64,000 bases of DNA from Enterococcus mundtii (GTDB lineage: Bacteria > Bacillota > Bacilli > Lactobacillales > Enterococcaceae): assembly GCF_003957375.1 (NCBI RefSeq), contig NZ_CP025473.1:1141501-1205500 (forward strand). The letters run 5' to 3'. Position numbers and translations under genes: made by a program. Position 1 is the stretch's first letter, and each line of letters starts with the position of its first letter. Below, piece by piece: positions 29,260-41,100 of the stretch. The notes under the pieces were generated by a model that saw only the letters and a program-made list of their open reading frames with translations, was not told the DNA's origin and ran no database searches.

Positions 29260-32200
29260 ATGAAAAAGACAAAAATTCTGAATAGCCTGATGATTATCGG
29301 CTTGGTGTTAGGAAGTATGAATGATGCTGTTGTACAAGCAATTTCGAGCATAGAGTCAAAGACTGAGAAGACATCATTGGTTGAAAAAAAACAATTTTCA
29401 ATAGAACCAAACAAAGAAGAAGACAAAATAAACAACAAAAAAATAGCTATCAAAGATGAAAGTAATGAACAACCAATTGAGAAAAATAAAAGGACTAGTG
29501 CCAGGAATAATAATCCAAGCGATAATTTTGATAGTGTTCAAGGAAACAACGGTAATTACTTTAAACCGACTACTGATGCAACTTTACTGAAAATTGGTGA
29601 AGAGCAGGCAGCTCGAGTGCAATCAGATTTGTCAAAAAAATCTATAAATATTTCTAACTTGCAACATGAGAAAGAGGACAGCTTTGAAGTTTTAAACTTT
29701 TCTACGTGTATTTTTCCGAATGATAAAGGATTGGTTATGTGGCCAATAAATGGAGGGCGTAATAGTGTCTATTGGACGCAAGTTGATTCCAACAGTGGAA
29801 TTTGGCGGATGCGCCTGTACGCTGCAATGGATTCAAAAAACGAACCCTATTTAAATGCGAAATTTACTCGGCTAAAATACGGTTCTGTCAGTGGGAATGA
29901 AGTATTCGCCTTTCCAAGAGTGGCTTATTTATCGAATCCTACAGGTCATATAAACGATATGAAACCATTTCTCACGAAAGCTACATTTGAAGTACGGTTA
30001 CCGACTGCTGAAGAGGAAATCGGTAAAATTGTAGCAACTGCCAAAGAAGGTACACATAAACTCATGCAAAATGCTCAACCGATCCCTAATCCAGAAACTT
30101 ATCTAGATGTGAAAAATACACGTGGAAAAGTTGAGTATAGTTGGAAAATAGCCCCTGATACAACGAAAGTAGGAAAGCAAGATACGAAGATTTTAGTAAA
30201 AGACGAGTCGGGTAGAGAAATAGAAGTAGTAGTTCCAATCACTGTAGAACCTCTAGCTGTAGAAATCAAGGGAAAACCAGGACCATTTGACATTTATCAA
30301 TATGATAAATTGCCAGATGTGACTGAATACTTTGAAGTAACAAATCTGTATGGTACCTATACGCTAAAATGGTTCGATGATGTGAATACTGATTCACCAG
30401 GCGAACAAACATGGCGAGCAAAAGTAACAACTTCTGATGGACGTGAGGCAACTTCTTCGATTCAGATGGATGTGACGCCACATGAGGGCTTAAAGGTTAA
30501 CCTCAAATCAATTGAAGATCGAAAACTCGGTTATAATTATCCAACATTTGCAACAAACTTTAGAGATTATATTGATTCGGTCACTATGCATGGTGAACCA
30601 GTCGAATTAAGAGATCTTGAATTTATTCCACAAGAAAGTGCGGAGGCAGATTATCGGATAGGGGGTCTTCAAACACTCAAATTGACAGTTCAAACCAAGC
30701 ACCCAAATAGCGGTGTGATGATTAAGGGAACTGGTGAGGTAACACTCAATGTTCTTTGGGACCACTCGATTTTGATGAAATCAATCAATGGTGAATCAGC
30801 TGGATCATTTACTTTAAGAACAGATAATTCAGGAAATGAGACGGCAAAAGTTGTATTTGGGATGGGGATACCAACCTCAATAAATACGGCAGTTGGTCCG
30901 CAGAGTACTCCATTTTCGCTATATTATTCGTTTGAAGTTTTACGAGGCGAAACAGTCATTTATAGCCAAGAAGTGACAAATCGCGCAACTTGGCAGCAAA
31001 TCATGGATAAATTTGGAGATTCTACTGGAACGATCGATGTCCATTATGGTGATGTCATTAAGATATATCATCCAGAACGAACGCCGAATAGTTCAGTCTT
31101 GATGATCGACGAACAGGAACAGGATTATACATATGATACGACGTACGCCTACTACAAGATTACTCCTTATGGATTTGATCCATTCCCCTTGCTAGAAGCA
31201 GAAGCTTCACAAAAGAGTTTTGTTTTAGGCGAGAACACTAAAACGATTGATCCAGCTTCATTAATAAAGAATGTAACGATTAATGGTCGATTAGTTGATA
31301 GTAGTTCATACGAAGTGGAATCATTGATCGATTTTGATACAAGTAGTATTGGAACAAGAAAAATGAAATTGAAAGTCACGATGAATGATGGACTTTCAGC
31401 AGAGGAATTCGAAGTCGATTACCAAGTCAAATGGGGCAGCACATTTGTGCTAAAAGGCTTGAATGATGCGACGGTTGGCGCATTTAGTCTACTAAAAGAA
31501 AACGATCAATGGGCATTGCATGCTAGTCAAGGAGTAAATGGGACAGACTTGAGTCAACCGGTCAATAATCATTTTGGCCGAGACATCTACTATGGTATTG
31601 AAGTGATCGAAAATATTACTACCAAATACCAATATAACGTACTAGGCAATCAATCGATTAAAGAAGGAATCGAAGGGTTCAATCAAGGAAAACCATTAAC
31701 CGTCAAACAAGGCGACGTCATCAAAGTGTATCATGCAGAACCAACAGGTAATAGTCTATTGATGCAAGATGAAATAGCCAAAGACTTTACAATGGGCTCA
31801 AATGATGCCTATTACGAAGTCACAGAGCATGGGCTAGAACCGATCCTCGCGATTTCTACGGATACTAAACCACAAGAATTTAGTTTAGGTGATGATGCCT
31901 CGGGGATTGATGGAACGCAACTGATCAATCAGGTAACGATCAATGGGACCGAGTTAACACCGGATCTATATACAGTCAAACAATTAGGAAACTTCGATAC
32001 AACTACAGTCGGTCAAAAAGAACTTGCTATCCAATTTGACACAAAAGATGGGGTAGTATCAAAGGTTATCACAGTGCCTTATAAAGTGAAATGGGGTAGA
32101 ACGATCGTGATGAAATCTAGCACTGGTGGTTCAGCAGGTGTTTTCTCACTGCAAACTACTAATACGACCAGACAGTTGAAAATCCATCAAGGGTTTGACT

Positions 32201-34385
32201 CGCCATTAGACGAGCGCTTAGGAAACGATCAAGACCTCTATTATTCAATTGAAGTCTTACGTGGTGAAAAAGTCCAATATAGTCAAGAAGTCCCAGGTCG
32301 TGTCACGCTACAAGAAGTCATCAATAGTTTTGGAACTAATGGCACTCCAGCTGTCACTGTCCAGTTAGATGATGTGATCAAAATTTATCACCCCAAAAAT
32401 CTCCTGGTAGCTCGGTACTGATGGTCGATGAACTAGAAGAGGACTTCACGTATGGTTCAGATTATGCGTATTACAAAGTAACGACATATGGTTTTGAAGC
32501 AATGCCAGTCATGGAAGTCCATACAGCTAATAAAGCCTTTTATCTCGCACAAGATGTAACTACTGTAGCTGATGCTGAATTAATTGATCGTGTGACGATC
32601 AACGGCAAAACAGTTGATCCAGAGGAATACACAATTGAGAGACGTTCAGAAATCGATACGAAAACGATTGGGAATAAAAACGTCGCTATGCGTGTGAAAA
32701 TGAACGATGGTTTATCTAGTGTACAACTTGAACTGCCTTATCAAGTCAAATGGGGAAGTACATTTATTCTAAAAGGTGAAGAAAAAGAAGGGAAAAGAGG
32801 GATCGTCGGTTCTTTTAGTCTGCTTGATCAAAATGACCAGTTGGCTATCTATGCCACAAAAGGCGAAGATGAAACAGAACTTAATGCGCCAGTCAATCCT
32901 GCTTATGGTCGTAATGCCTATTATCGAATCGATATCCTAGCAGATCCTAAAAATAAAGCCAATAGTTTATTTCCCGATAACATCAAATATACTTATGAAG
33001 TGGCAGGTAATCAAACGGTTCGTCAAGCAATCGAAGGGTTCAATAATGGGCAATCATTACCTGTGGAAGAAGGAGACATTTTCCGTGTCTACCATGCAGA
33101 AACAGATAACCAGAACTTACTGATGTGGGATGACATCGTCAAAAACTATACAGCTGGGTTAAATTACGCTTATTATGAAGTCAATAATGGCGAGTTTGAG
33201 CCGATTACGTTGATTTACGCAGATGTTGCTAGTCAGGAACTCGTATTAGGTGAGGATACCAGTGAGGTAGACGTGACAACGTTGATTGACAATGTTGCAT
33301 TCAACGGACAGAGTTTGAACTCAGAACTATATAAAGTAGAACAAACGGGAGCGTTTGATACCCATACGACAGGAGAAAAAACAGTAACGGTAAAAGTATC
33401 AACTGCAGATGGAGTTTCTTCGACTGACATTGAAGTGCCATATGAAGTGAAATGGGGCAGCACGATCCATTTAAAAAATCGTAAAGGTGAAACGGTTGGA
33501 TCGTTTGGACTACTTAAAAACAGCAAACAAATCGAAATCCAATCTGTCCAAGGAACCGATCAAACAGTGTTGAAGAATAGAGTGAATGAATACGATGACA
33601 CCGAAGTATATTATGGAATCGAAATTCTCAACGAACGTAAGCAAAGCAAATATCAATACGAGGTTCGTGGCACACAAACAATCGAGCAAGCCATTTCACG
33701 TTTTAATACTGGTAAATCACTAGCGGTGACCCCAGGTGATATCGTGAAGGTTTATCACGTAGATACTAGTAACAATTTATTGATGGCAGAAGAGAGCGAA
33801 CGAAACTACACCTATGGCAGTAATTACGCGTATTATAAGGTAACAGATTATGGTTTTGAGCCTACAGGTGAGTTAACAGTTGAACCTGCTCAGCCTTCTT
33901 TTGCACAAGGCACTGAAAGAGTTGACCTGAAATCGTTAGTAAAAGAAGTGAAAGTCAATGGGCGTGTAATACCTAAAAACGTCTATACTGTTTCTTTAGA
34001 TGGAACATCTGAAATCGATACAGAAACTATGGGCAGTCGTTTTGTTTCTCTCGATGTCAAAGTGGATCGGAGTTATGGGAGTTTATCTACTCGTACAGAA
34101 TCTTCATATGAAATCGTTGAACCTGGACAAGAAACAGCGCCAGGAGAAGAGGACGCTAGTGCAGAAGATGGTACTGGTACATCCAACGATCCAGATGCAG
34201 ATGGAATTTCAGCAGAGACTGGATTAGGTGAGGGTTCCGCAGCCGAAGGTGATGAGAGTAAATTGCCACAAACCAATCAAACCATCAATCGAGTACTGCC
34301 ATATATTGGTGCATGTTTCTTACTAATAGTAGGATTTGTTTTTTGGAAACGAAAAATGTCTAAGAAATCGTTTGATAAACAGTAA
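29260..34385 (+). pseudogene. Giant LPXTG-anchored repeat surface protein, split by one frameshift
   Basis: Read through, ~1708 residues. It has a signal peptide (MKKTKILNSLMIIGLVLG, then a hydrophobic run to VQA), a charged disordered stretch (~30-100) and a unique N-terminal domain (~120-260, with LVMWPINGGRNSVYW). Ig-like strands follow (~270-490), then five repeats of ~220-235 residues starting near 499, 724, 944, 1163 and 1398. Each repeat opens with W(G/D).(S/T)..(L/M)K and ends in GD.IK.YH...LLM..E...YTY....AYY. The tail is an acidic linker plus LPQTN, a membrane helix and KRKMSKK, a sortase signal. The frame breaks at ~32394-32412: the first frame runs into TGA at 32419-32421, while repeat alignment continues one frame over from PGSSVLMVDE. 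Restoring one base in the A-run gives HPKKSPGSSVLM. ATG 29260 is chosen for the signal peptide, with GGAGG ~14 bases upstream. Probable adhesin; ligand unknown. Confidence 0.85.
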
Positions 34386-34409
34386 CGGATAGTTAAAATG
34401 ACAACGAAG

Positions 34410-34462
34410 CAGTTGAAAGAGCGAAGTGATAATTACTTTGGCATTCTTTCAACTGTTTTTTT
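34410..34462 (+). terminator. Terminator after surface-protein gene
   Basis: Stem CAGTTGAAAGA / TCTTTCAACTG with an inner GCGAAGT/ACTTTGGC pairing and seven Ts. Confidence 0.88.
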
Positions 34463-34807
34463 ATGATCACTAAAGGAGTCACGGACAAGAAATATAAAAA
34501 TAAATCCTATGAGCAAAAAACAAAATTCTCGTAATAGGAAGTCAATCATTAGCTGTGGAGAACTTAAAGAAACAAAAAATGAAAGCAAGAACGGCAAGAT
34601 GAATTTTTTAAAGAACTTTTAAAAAACTCAAAGCACTCTGTTTTTGGTTTCACAAATGGTGTTTTGTTTCACAGAGTTAGGCTTGCTCTTATGAGCAGAC
34701 AGAAGTAGAATAGATAGTACATGTCTGATGAATCATTTGAGAAAATGCGTAATTAATAGTTAGATGAAAGAAGTGAAACTTGAAATTGTAAAAACAAACA
34801 GAAATCG
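34463..34807. other. Intergenic region before recQ
   Basis: About 345 bases of AT-rich sequence. No gene, repeat copy or convincing promoter could be supported. TTTCACA occurs twice (~34649 and ~34668) without clear dyad symmetry. Confidence 0.4.
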
Positions 34808-34819
34808 AGGAGGGCGCAT

Positions 34820-36598
34820 GTGGAGCAGTTATTAAAAAAATATTTTGGATATGAGCTTTTCCGCCCAGGCCAAAAAGAAATCATTGAAAAAATCATGGCT
34901 CAAGAAGATGTCTTGGGTATCATGCCGACTGGAAGCGGAAAATCAATATGTTATCAGCTACCTGCGCTAGCATTGGAAGGGGTGACGATCGTCGTTTCTC
35001 CCTTGATCTCTTTGATGAAAGATCAAGTGGATGCTGCGAATCAACTGGGGATCGCTGCTACGTTTATTAATAGTTCATTAGAAGGATATGAAGTGGCACA
35101 ACGTTTTCGTTCATTAGATGAAGAAAAGTATCAATTGTTATATGTTGCACCAGAACGTTTTATCATGCCTGATTTTATCCAAGCGATGAATCGTTGGTCC
35201 GTTCGCTTGATTGCCATTGATGAAGCCCACTGTATCTCGCAATGGGGGCATGATTTCAGACCCAGTTATTTGCAGATGGCGAAATGTTTAGAAGGTATTC
35301 CTCAGCGTCCGCCCATCGTAGCCTTGACAGCAACTGCTACTGTCCCTGTAGCAACAGATATCAAAAGACTTTTAAAAATCCCTGAAAAGAACCATATTCA
35401 AACTGGATTTGCACGAGAAAATCTGAGGTTGCAGGTTATCAAAGATCAAAAAAAAGAGCAATATTTGGTCGAGTATTTAAAAGTGAATCAAAATCAATCA
35501 GGCATCATTTATGCCGCGACTAGAAAAGAAGTAGATCGACTATATCAGTTGTTGGCAAAATTTGGTTTTTCCGTTGGCAGATATCATGGCGGTATTTCAG
35601 AAAGTGAAAGGACGGAAATGCAAGAAGCTTTCCTCTATGATCGTATCCAGCTATTAGTAGCAACAAACGCTTTTGGAATGGGGATCAATAAAAGTAATAT
35701 TCGTTTTGTCATTCACTACCAAATACCAGGTTCATTAGAAGCATATTATCAGGAAGCTGGTCGTGCCGGAAGAGATGGCTTACCTAGTGAAGCCATTTTG
35801 CTATTTGCGCCACAAGATGTGCAAGTCCAAAAGTTTTTTGTTCAACAATCGCAACGTGAGGAGGCACAAAAACATAAGGAATACGACAAGATCCGAGCAA
35901 TGACTGAATACGTCCATATCGAATCCTGTCTGCAACAATATATTCTTTCTTACTTTGGGGAAGCAAGTGAGCCTTGTCAGCGTTGTGGCAACTGTCTTGA
36001 TGATCGTGAACTGATCGATGTGACCACAGAAACGCAAATGGTTTTGTCGTGTTTGAAACGAATGGGTGAGAACTACGGAAAACAATTACTGATGAAAGTC
36101 CTTGCCGGATCAAAAGATCAGAAAATCAAACAGTTACAGTTTGATCGATTGTCTACGTATGGTCTACTAAGGAATCTGTCACAAAAAAATATATTACAGT
36201 TGATCGACTATCTGATTTCAAGTGGCTACTTACTTGCGGCTAGTGGTGAATACCCAATTTTGAAAGTCAGCGATCTTGGGGTGCAAGTGCTTATGGGAAA
36301 AGTAACTGTCCACAAAAAGGAACCCCAAAAAGTGCAACAATTGTCGCATGACGAAACAGATGGCCTATTTGAAGTATTACGCCAGTTACGGACTGATTTA
36401 GCTGTTGATGCAGGTGTTCCACCGTATGTTGTTTTTTCAGATGCGACACTCAAAGAAATGAGTCAGCATCGACCAAATGACCGATTGGCACTTCTCCAAA
36501 TCAAAGGGGTAGGGCAAAGCAAGCTTGATAAGTACGGTGAAATGTTCTTGCTGGCAATCAAAAATTTCCAAGAAAGCGCTCCGCCAAGTGACAGTTAA
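34820..36598 (+). CDS. recQ: ATP-dependent DNA helicase RecQ
   Basis: 3'-5' superfamily 2 helicase for recombination and repair. The 592 residues contain Walker A GIMPTGSGKSICYQ, the DEAH box with IDEAHCISQWGHDFRP, the motif VI region YYQEAGRAGRDGLPSEA, the RQC zinc site with four Cys (residues ~371-393; CLQQY and CQRCGNC), and a C-terminal HRDC domain (~515-580). The start is GTG 34820, 7 bases after GAGGAGG; no better start exists. It is monocistronic. Confidence 0.95.
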   Translation: MEQLLKKYFGYELFRPGQKEIIEKIMAQEDVLGIMPTGSGKSICYQLPALALEGVTIVVSPLISLMKDQVDAANQLGIAATFINSSLEGYEVAQRFRSLDEEKYQLLYVAPERFIMPDFIQAMNRWSVRLIAIDEAHCISQWGHDFRPSYLQMAKCLEGIPQRPPIVALTATATVPVATDIKRLLKIPEKNHIQTGFARENLRLQVIKDQKKEQYLVEYLKVNQNQSGIIYAATRKEVDRLYQLLAKFGFSVGRYHGGISESERTEMQEAFLYDRIQLLVATNAFGMGINKSNIRFVIHYQIPGSLEAYYQEAGRAGRDGLPSEAILLFAPQDVQVQKFFVQQSQREEAQKHKEYDKIRAMTEYVHIESCLQQYILSYFGEASEPCQRCGNCLDDRELIDVTTETQMVLSCLKRMGENYGKQLLMKVLAGSKDQKIKQLQFDRLSTYGLLRNLSQKNILQLIDYLISSGYLLAASGEYPILKVSDLGVQVLMGKVTVHKKEPQKVQQLSHDETDGLFEVLRQLRTDLAVDAGVPPYVVFSDATLKEMSQHRPNDRLALLQIKGVGQSKLDKYGEMFLLAIKNFQESAPPSDS

Positions 36599-36614
36599 AA
36601 AACCTAAAAAAAAG

Positions 36615-36634
36615 CCTAGATAAATCTAGGTTCT
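36615..36634 (+). terminator. Possible weak recQ terminator
   Basis: 6-bp stem CCTAGA / TCTAGG with a TAAA loop but a poor T-tract (TTCTTG). It may be leaky. Confidence 0.4.
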
Positions 36635-36656
36635 TGCTCAGTTATCGCGTAAAATA

Positions 36657-36665
36657 TGCTATAAT
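36657..36665 (+). promoter_or_regulatory. ylaN-ftsW-pyc promoter (extended -10)
   Basis: TGCTATAAT, ~31 bases before the ylaN start. No clear -35 at standard spacing. Confidence 0.55.
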
Positions 36666-36695
36666 GAATGAACTTAGAAATGGAGGGAAAGGCAA

Positions 36696-36998
36696 ATGGA
36701 TTCTCTTTCAAAAGAGACGGCACTCAATGTGTTGATTGATGAGGCAGATCGCATCAAGCGTTTGATCCAAAATCAAACAAACAGTCTTTGTATCTCGCAG
36801 TGTAAAGCCTTTGAAGAGGTAGTCGATACACAAATGTATGGATTTTCTCAACAAGTGAGTTTTGCGATACGTGTAGGGATCATTGAAAAAAAAGAAGGGC
36901 AACTGATGCTCAGTGAGTTAGAACGTCAATTGAATCACTTATACAATGAAGTTTACCGAGAAAATTATGATAAAAAAGAAAGTGGCAAGGGGGAATAA
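36696..36998 (+). CDS. ylaN: UPF0358 / YlaN family protein
   Basis: 100-residue helical cytoplasmic protein matching the YlaN family (ALNVLIDEADRIKRLIQNQTNSLC; VVDTQMYGFSQQVSFAIRVG). In B. subtilis it is essential on standard media. In Bacillus and Staphylococcus it has been linked to Fur and iron homeostasis. GGAGGGAAAGG precedes the ATG. The order ylaN-ftsW-pyc is conserved with B. subtilis. Confidence 0.93.
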   Translation: MDSLSKETALNVLIDEADRIKRLIQNQTNSLCISQCKAFEEVVDTQMYGFSQQVSFAIRVGIIEKKEGQLMLSELERQLNHLYNEVYRENYDKKESGKGE

Positions 36999-37000
36999 GC

Positions 37001-38167
37001 TTGCCGAATAAAGTGAAAAAAAGGCATCTGTTGGATTACAGTATTTTGATTCCATATTTGATTTTATGTATCATCGGGTTGATCATGGTTTATAGCTCCA
37101 CCTCCTACTTGCTATTAGCAAATGGGAGCAATCCAGCGTCATCAGTCATCAATCAAAGTATTTTTTGGGTGCTTAGCTTGATCGTTATTGCACTCCTATA
37201 CAAAATGAAAATCGGTGTATTGAAAAATCAGCGATTGATCATGGCGGCTATCGCAGTCTTGACGATTTTATTATTGATCGTCTTATTTTTTGGGGAAGAA
37301 CGTAATGGTGCAAAAGGTTGGCTTGAAATTGCCGGATTTTCTATCCAGCCCGCCGAATACCTAAAGATCATTGCCATCTGGTATCTTTCCTTTACTTTGT
37401 CACAGAGACAAATGAGTGTGCAAAAAAACTTCATTGCAACGGTCAAACGACCTTTATTGTTAGTACTTGCCTTGACAGTGTTAGTGGCAAGTCTACCCGA
37501 TTTTGGGAATGCAACGGTTATTTTTTTGATCATCATCGTGTTACTATTAGCTAGCGGCGTCAATTATTTTTACACCTTGATCGTCGGTGTCGGAGGAATC
37601 ATTTTTAGTATAGTAACAATTTGGTTGATCAACGTGACCCAAGGGAAACTTTTCCCTGGTCGCCTACAATATATTTATCATCGTTTTGAGATTTTTCAAA
37701 ACCCTTTTACTGATGAATTGAATAACGGACACCAAATGGTGAATGGTTATTATGCGATGTTCAACGGTGGTCTATTCGGTCGCGGATTAGGGAATAGTAT
37801 CCAGAAAAAAGGATTTCTACAAGAAGCGCAAACCGACTTTATCTATGCCATCGTAGTAGAAGAATTAGGAGTGATCATGGGTATTTTGATCTTAGCTTTA
37901 TTGATGTTCATGATTGCGCGTATCATCTTAGTGGGTATCCGCTCAAAAGATCCATTTAATTCTTTGCTATGTATCGGAATCGGTTCGATGTTTCTGATCC
38001 AAGTATTTGTCAACCTTGGCGGGATCACTGGGATCATCCCATTGACAGGGATCACATTCCCATTCTTGAGTCAAGGTGGTTCGAGTTTGCTGATGCTTTC
38101 GATCTGCGTAGGTTTCGTCCTGAATATCAGCGCAGATGAGAAACGTAAGAGTTTAGGTATTTACTAA
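37001..38167 (+). CDS. ftsW: Septal peptidoglycan polymerase FtsW (SEDS family)
   Basis: Membrane glycosyltransferase that polymerises lipid II at the division septum with a class B PBP. The 388 residues have about ten membrane segments, MVYSSTSYLLL in the first loop, IQPAEYLKI, the NGHQMVNGYYAMFNGGLFGRGLG extracellular loop, EAQTDFIYAIVVEELG, and GGSSLLM near the end. The start is TTG 37001, 7 bases after AAGGGGG. RodA is the alternative SEDS protein, but linkage to ylaN and pyc favours FtsW. Confidence 0.92.
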   Translation: MPNKVKKRHLLDYSILIPYLILCIIGLIMVYSSTSYLLLANGSNPASSVINQSIFWVLSLIVIALLYKMKIGVLKNQRLIMAAIAVLTILLLIVLFFGEERNGAKGWLEIAGFSIQPAEYLKIIAIWYLSFTLSQRQMSVQKNFIATVKRPLLLVLALTVLVASLPDFGNATVIFLIIIVLLLASGVNYFYTLIVGVGGIIFSIVTIWLINVTQGKLFPGRLQYIYHRFEIFQNPFTDELNNGHQMVNGYYAMFNGGLFGRGLGNSIQKKGFLQEAQTDFIYAIVVEELGVIMGILILALLMFMIARIILVGIRSKDPFNSLLCIGIGSMFLIQVFVNLGGITGIIPLTGITFPFLSQGGSSLLMLSICVGFVLNISADEKRKSLGIY

Positions 38168-38188
38168 AATTGACGTAGGAGTGATTCG

Positions 38189-41100
38189 ATGAGAAAAGTT
38201 TTGGTAGCTAACAGAGGAGAAATTGCTGTACGGGTATTTCGTGCCTGTACAGAATTAGGGATCCAAACTGTAGGTGTCTATGCAGAAGAAGATGAATATT
38301 CCGTGCATCGCTTTAAAGCGGATGAGGCATATCTAGTTGGTAAAGGAAAAAGACCGATAGATGCGTATCTTGATATTGAAGGGATTCTTGAGATTGCTAA
38401 GGCTAGTGGAGCGGACGCGATCCATCCCGGTTACGGATTATTATCTGAAAACTTACACTTTGCCACACGGTGCAAAGAAGAAGGCATCACTTTTGTTGGG
38501 CCAGAACTTCATCATCTTGATATTTTTGGCGATAAGATCAAAGCAAAAACAGCAGCAATCGAAGCTGGTATCGCTTCGATCCCTGGGACAGATGGTCCAG
38601 TAGAGTCAATTGAAGAAGTTTTATCATTTGCTGAACGTCATGGCTATCCCGTGATGATCAAAGCAGCATTAGGCGGTGGCGGTCGTGGGATGCGTGTAGC
38701 ATATGACGAAAAAGGCGCTCGTGAAGGATATGAACGTGCAAAAAGTGAAGCGAAAGCTGCTTTTGGTAGTGATGAAGTCTATGTTGAAAAGTATATCGCT
38801 GATCCGAAACACATCGAGGTCCAGATCTTAGGGGATACCCATGGAAACATCATCCATCTATTTGAACGGGATTGTTCAGTCCAGCGGCGTCATCAAAAAG
38901 TCGTAGAAGTCGCTCCTTGCGTTTCGATGAATGAGCAACAGCGTCAACGTATTTGTCAGGCTGCTGTCCAGTTGATGAAGCATGTGGGGTATGTCAATGC
39001 AGGGACAGTCGAATTTTTAGTGGAAAATGACGAATTTTATTTTATTGAAGTCAATCCACGTGTCCAAGTTGAACATACGATTACTGAGATGATTACGGAT
39101 GTCGATATCGTGACGACGCAATTATTGATTGCACAAGGAAAAGATCTGCATAAAGAAATCGGATTGCCACAGCAAAGTGAAATAAAAATCAAAGGTTCAG
39201 CCATCCAATGTCGGATCACAACGGAAGACCCATTGAGTAACTTTCTACCAGATACTGGTAAGATCGATACGTATCGCTCACCAGGTGGGATGGGCGTCCG
39301 CTTAGATGTAGGGAATGCCTATGCAGGTTACATCGTTACCCCATATTTTGATTCGCTTTTAGTAAAAGTTTGTACACATGCGGCTGATTTTGCAACAGCG
39401 ATCCAAAAAATGGAACGTTGCTTGAGAGAATTCCGTATCCGTGGAGTGAAAACAAATATTCCATTTATGTTGAATGTCATCTTGCACCCAGAATTTCAAT
39501 CAGGACAAGCTAAAACGACGTTCATCGATAGTACCAATGAATTATTTGACTTCCCACGCTTACGTGACCGTGGAAATAAAACGATGAAATACATCGGAGA
39601 AATCACAGTAAATGGTTTCCCTGGCATCGAACGTGGTGAAAAACCATATTACGATGCACCACGTATGCCAAAAGAGCTGATCACTCGTCCGGATTACATC
39701 ACAGCAAAAAATGTCTTAGACAAAGACGGCGCTTCTGCATTAGTGGATTGGGTCAAACAACAAGAAAATGTGTTATTGACAGATACCACGTTTAGAGATG
39801 CCCATCAAAGCTTATTGGCTACTCGTGTGCGCACAAAAGATTTTAAAGAAATCGCGCGATTGACTGGTGAAGGGCTTCCTGAGCTGTTTTCAAGCGAAAT
39901 GTGGGGCGGTGCGACATTTGACGTCGCCTATCGTTTCTTGAATGAGGATCCATGGAAACGCCTGAGAAAGATTCGCTCCTTGATGCCAAATACTTTATTG
40001 CAAATGCTCTTTAGAGGATCGAATGCTGTCGGCTACTCCAACTACCCAGACAACGTGATCGCTGAATTTATCAAAGAAGCAGCGACACAAGGCATCGATG
40101 TCTTCAGGATCTTTGACAGTCTGAACTGGGTACCGCAAATGGAAAAGAGTATCCAAGCCGTTCGTGATACAGGGAAAATTGCAGAAGCGACGATTTGCTA
40201 CACAGGTGATATCAATGATCCAAGTCGTGCGAAATACAATGTGCAATATTATAAGGACATGGCAAAAGAGCTGGAACAGTTAGGCGCTCATCTGATCGCA
40301 ATCAAAGATATGGCAGGACTGTTGAAACCGCAAGCTGCTTATCGCTTGATCAGTGAATTGAAGGCGACAACGGATCTACCAATCCATTTACACACACATG
40401 ATACGAGTGGCAATGGCATCATCACTTACTCAGCAGCAACTAAAGCGGGTGTCGATATCGTTGATGTAGCGATGAGTGCGATGAGTGGAAATACTAGCCA
40501 ACCAAGTATGAGCAGTTTGTATTACGCTTTGGTCAATGGTCCACGTGTACCAGAAATCAATATTGAAAATGCGCAACAGTTGAATCACTATTGGGAAGAT
40601 GTTCGCATGTATTACAAACCATTTGAGAATGGCTTGAATGCACCTGAAACTGAAGTTTATATGCACGAAATGCCAGGTGGACAATACTCGAACTTACAAC
40701 AACAAGCCAAAGCAGTTGGCTTAGGTCATCGTTGGGATGATATCAAAAAAATGTACCACACAGTAAACTTGATGTTTGGTGATATCGTCAAAGTTACGCC
40801 TTCTTCTAAAGTTGTAGGCGATATGGCCTTGTTCATGGTCCAAAATGAGTTGAGCGAAGAAGACATTTACGAAAAAGGCGAGACATTGAGTTTCCCGGAA
40901 TCAGTCGTTACCTTCTTCCAAGGTGAATTAGGCCAACCAGTAGGTGGGTTCCCAGAAAAACTCCAAAAGATCATTTTGAAAGGTCGTCCAGCCATCACCG
41001 AACGTCCAGGCTTGTTCGCTGAAACAGTAGACTTCGAAAAAGTCAAAGCAGAATTAGCTAAAAAGATCGGCTATGAACCAAAACAAGAAGAAGTCTTGAG

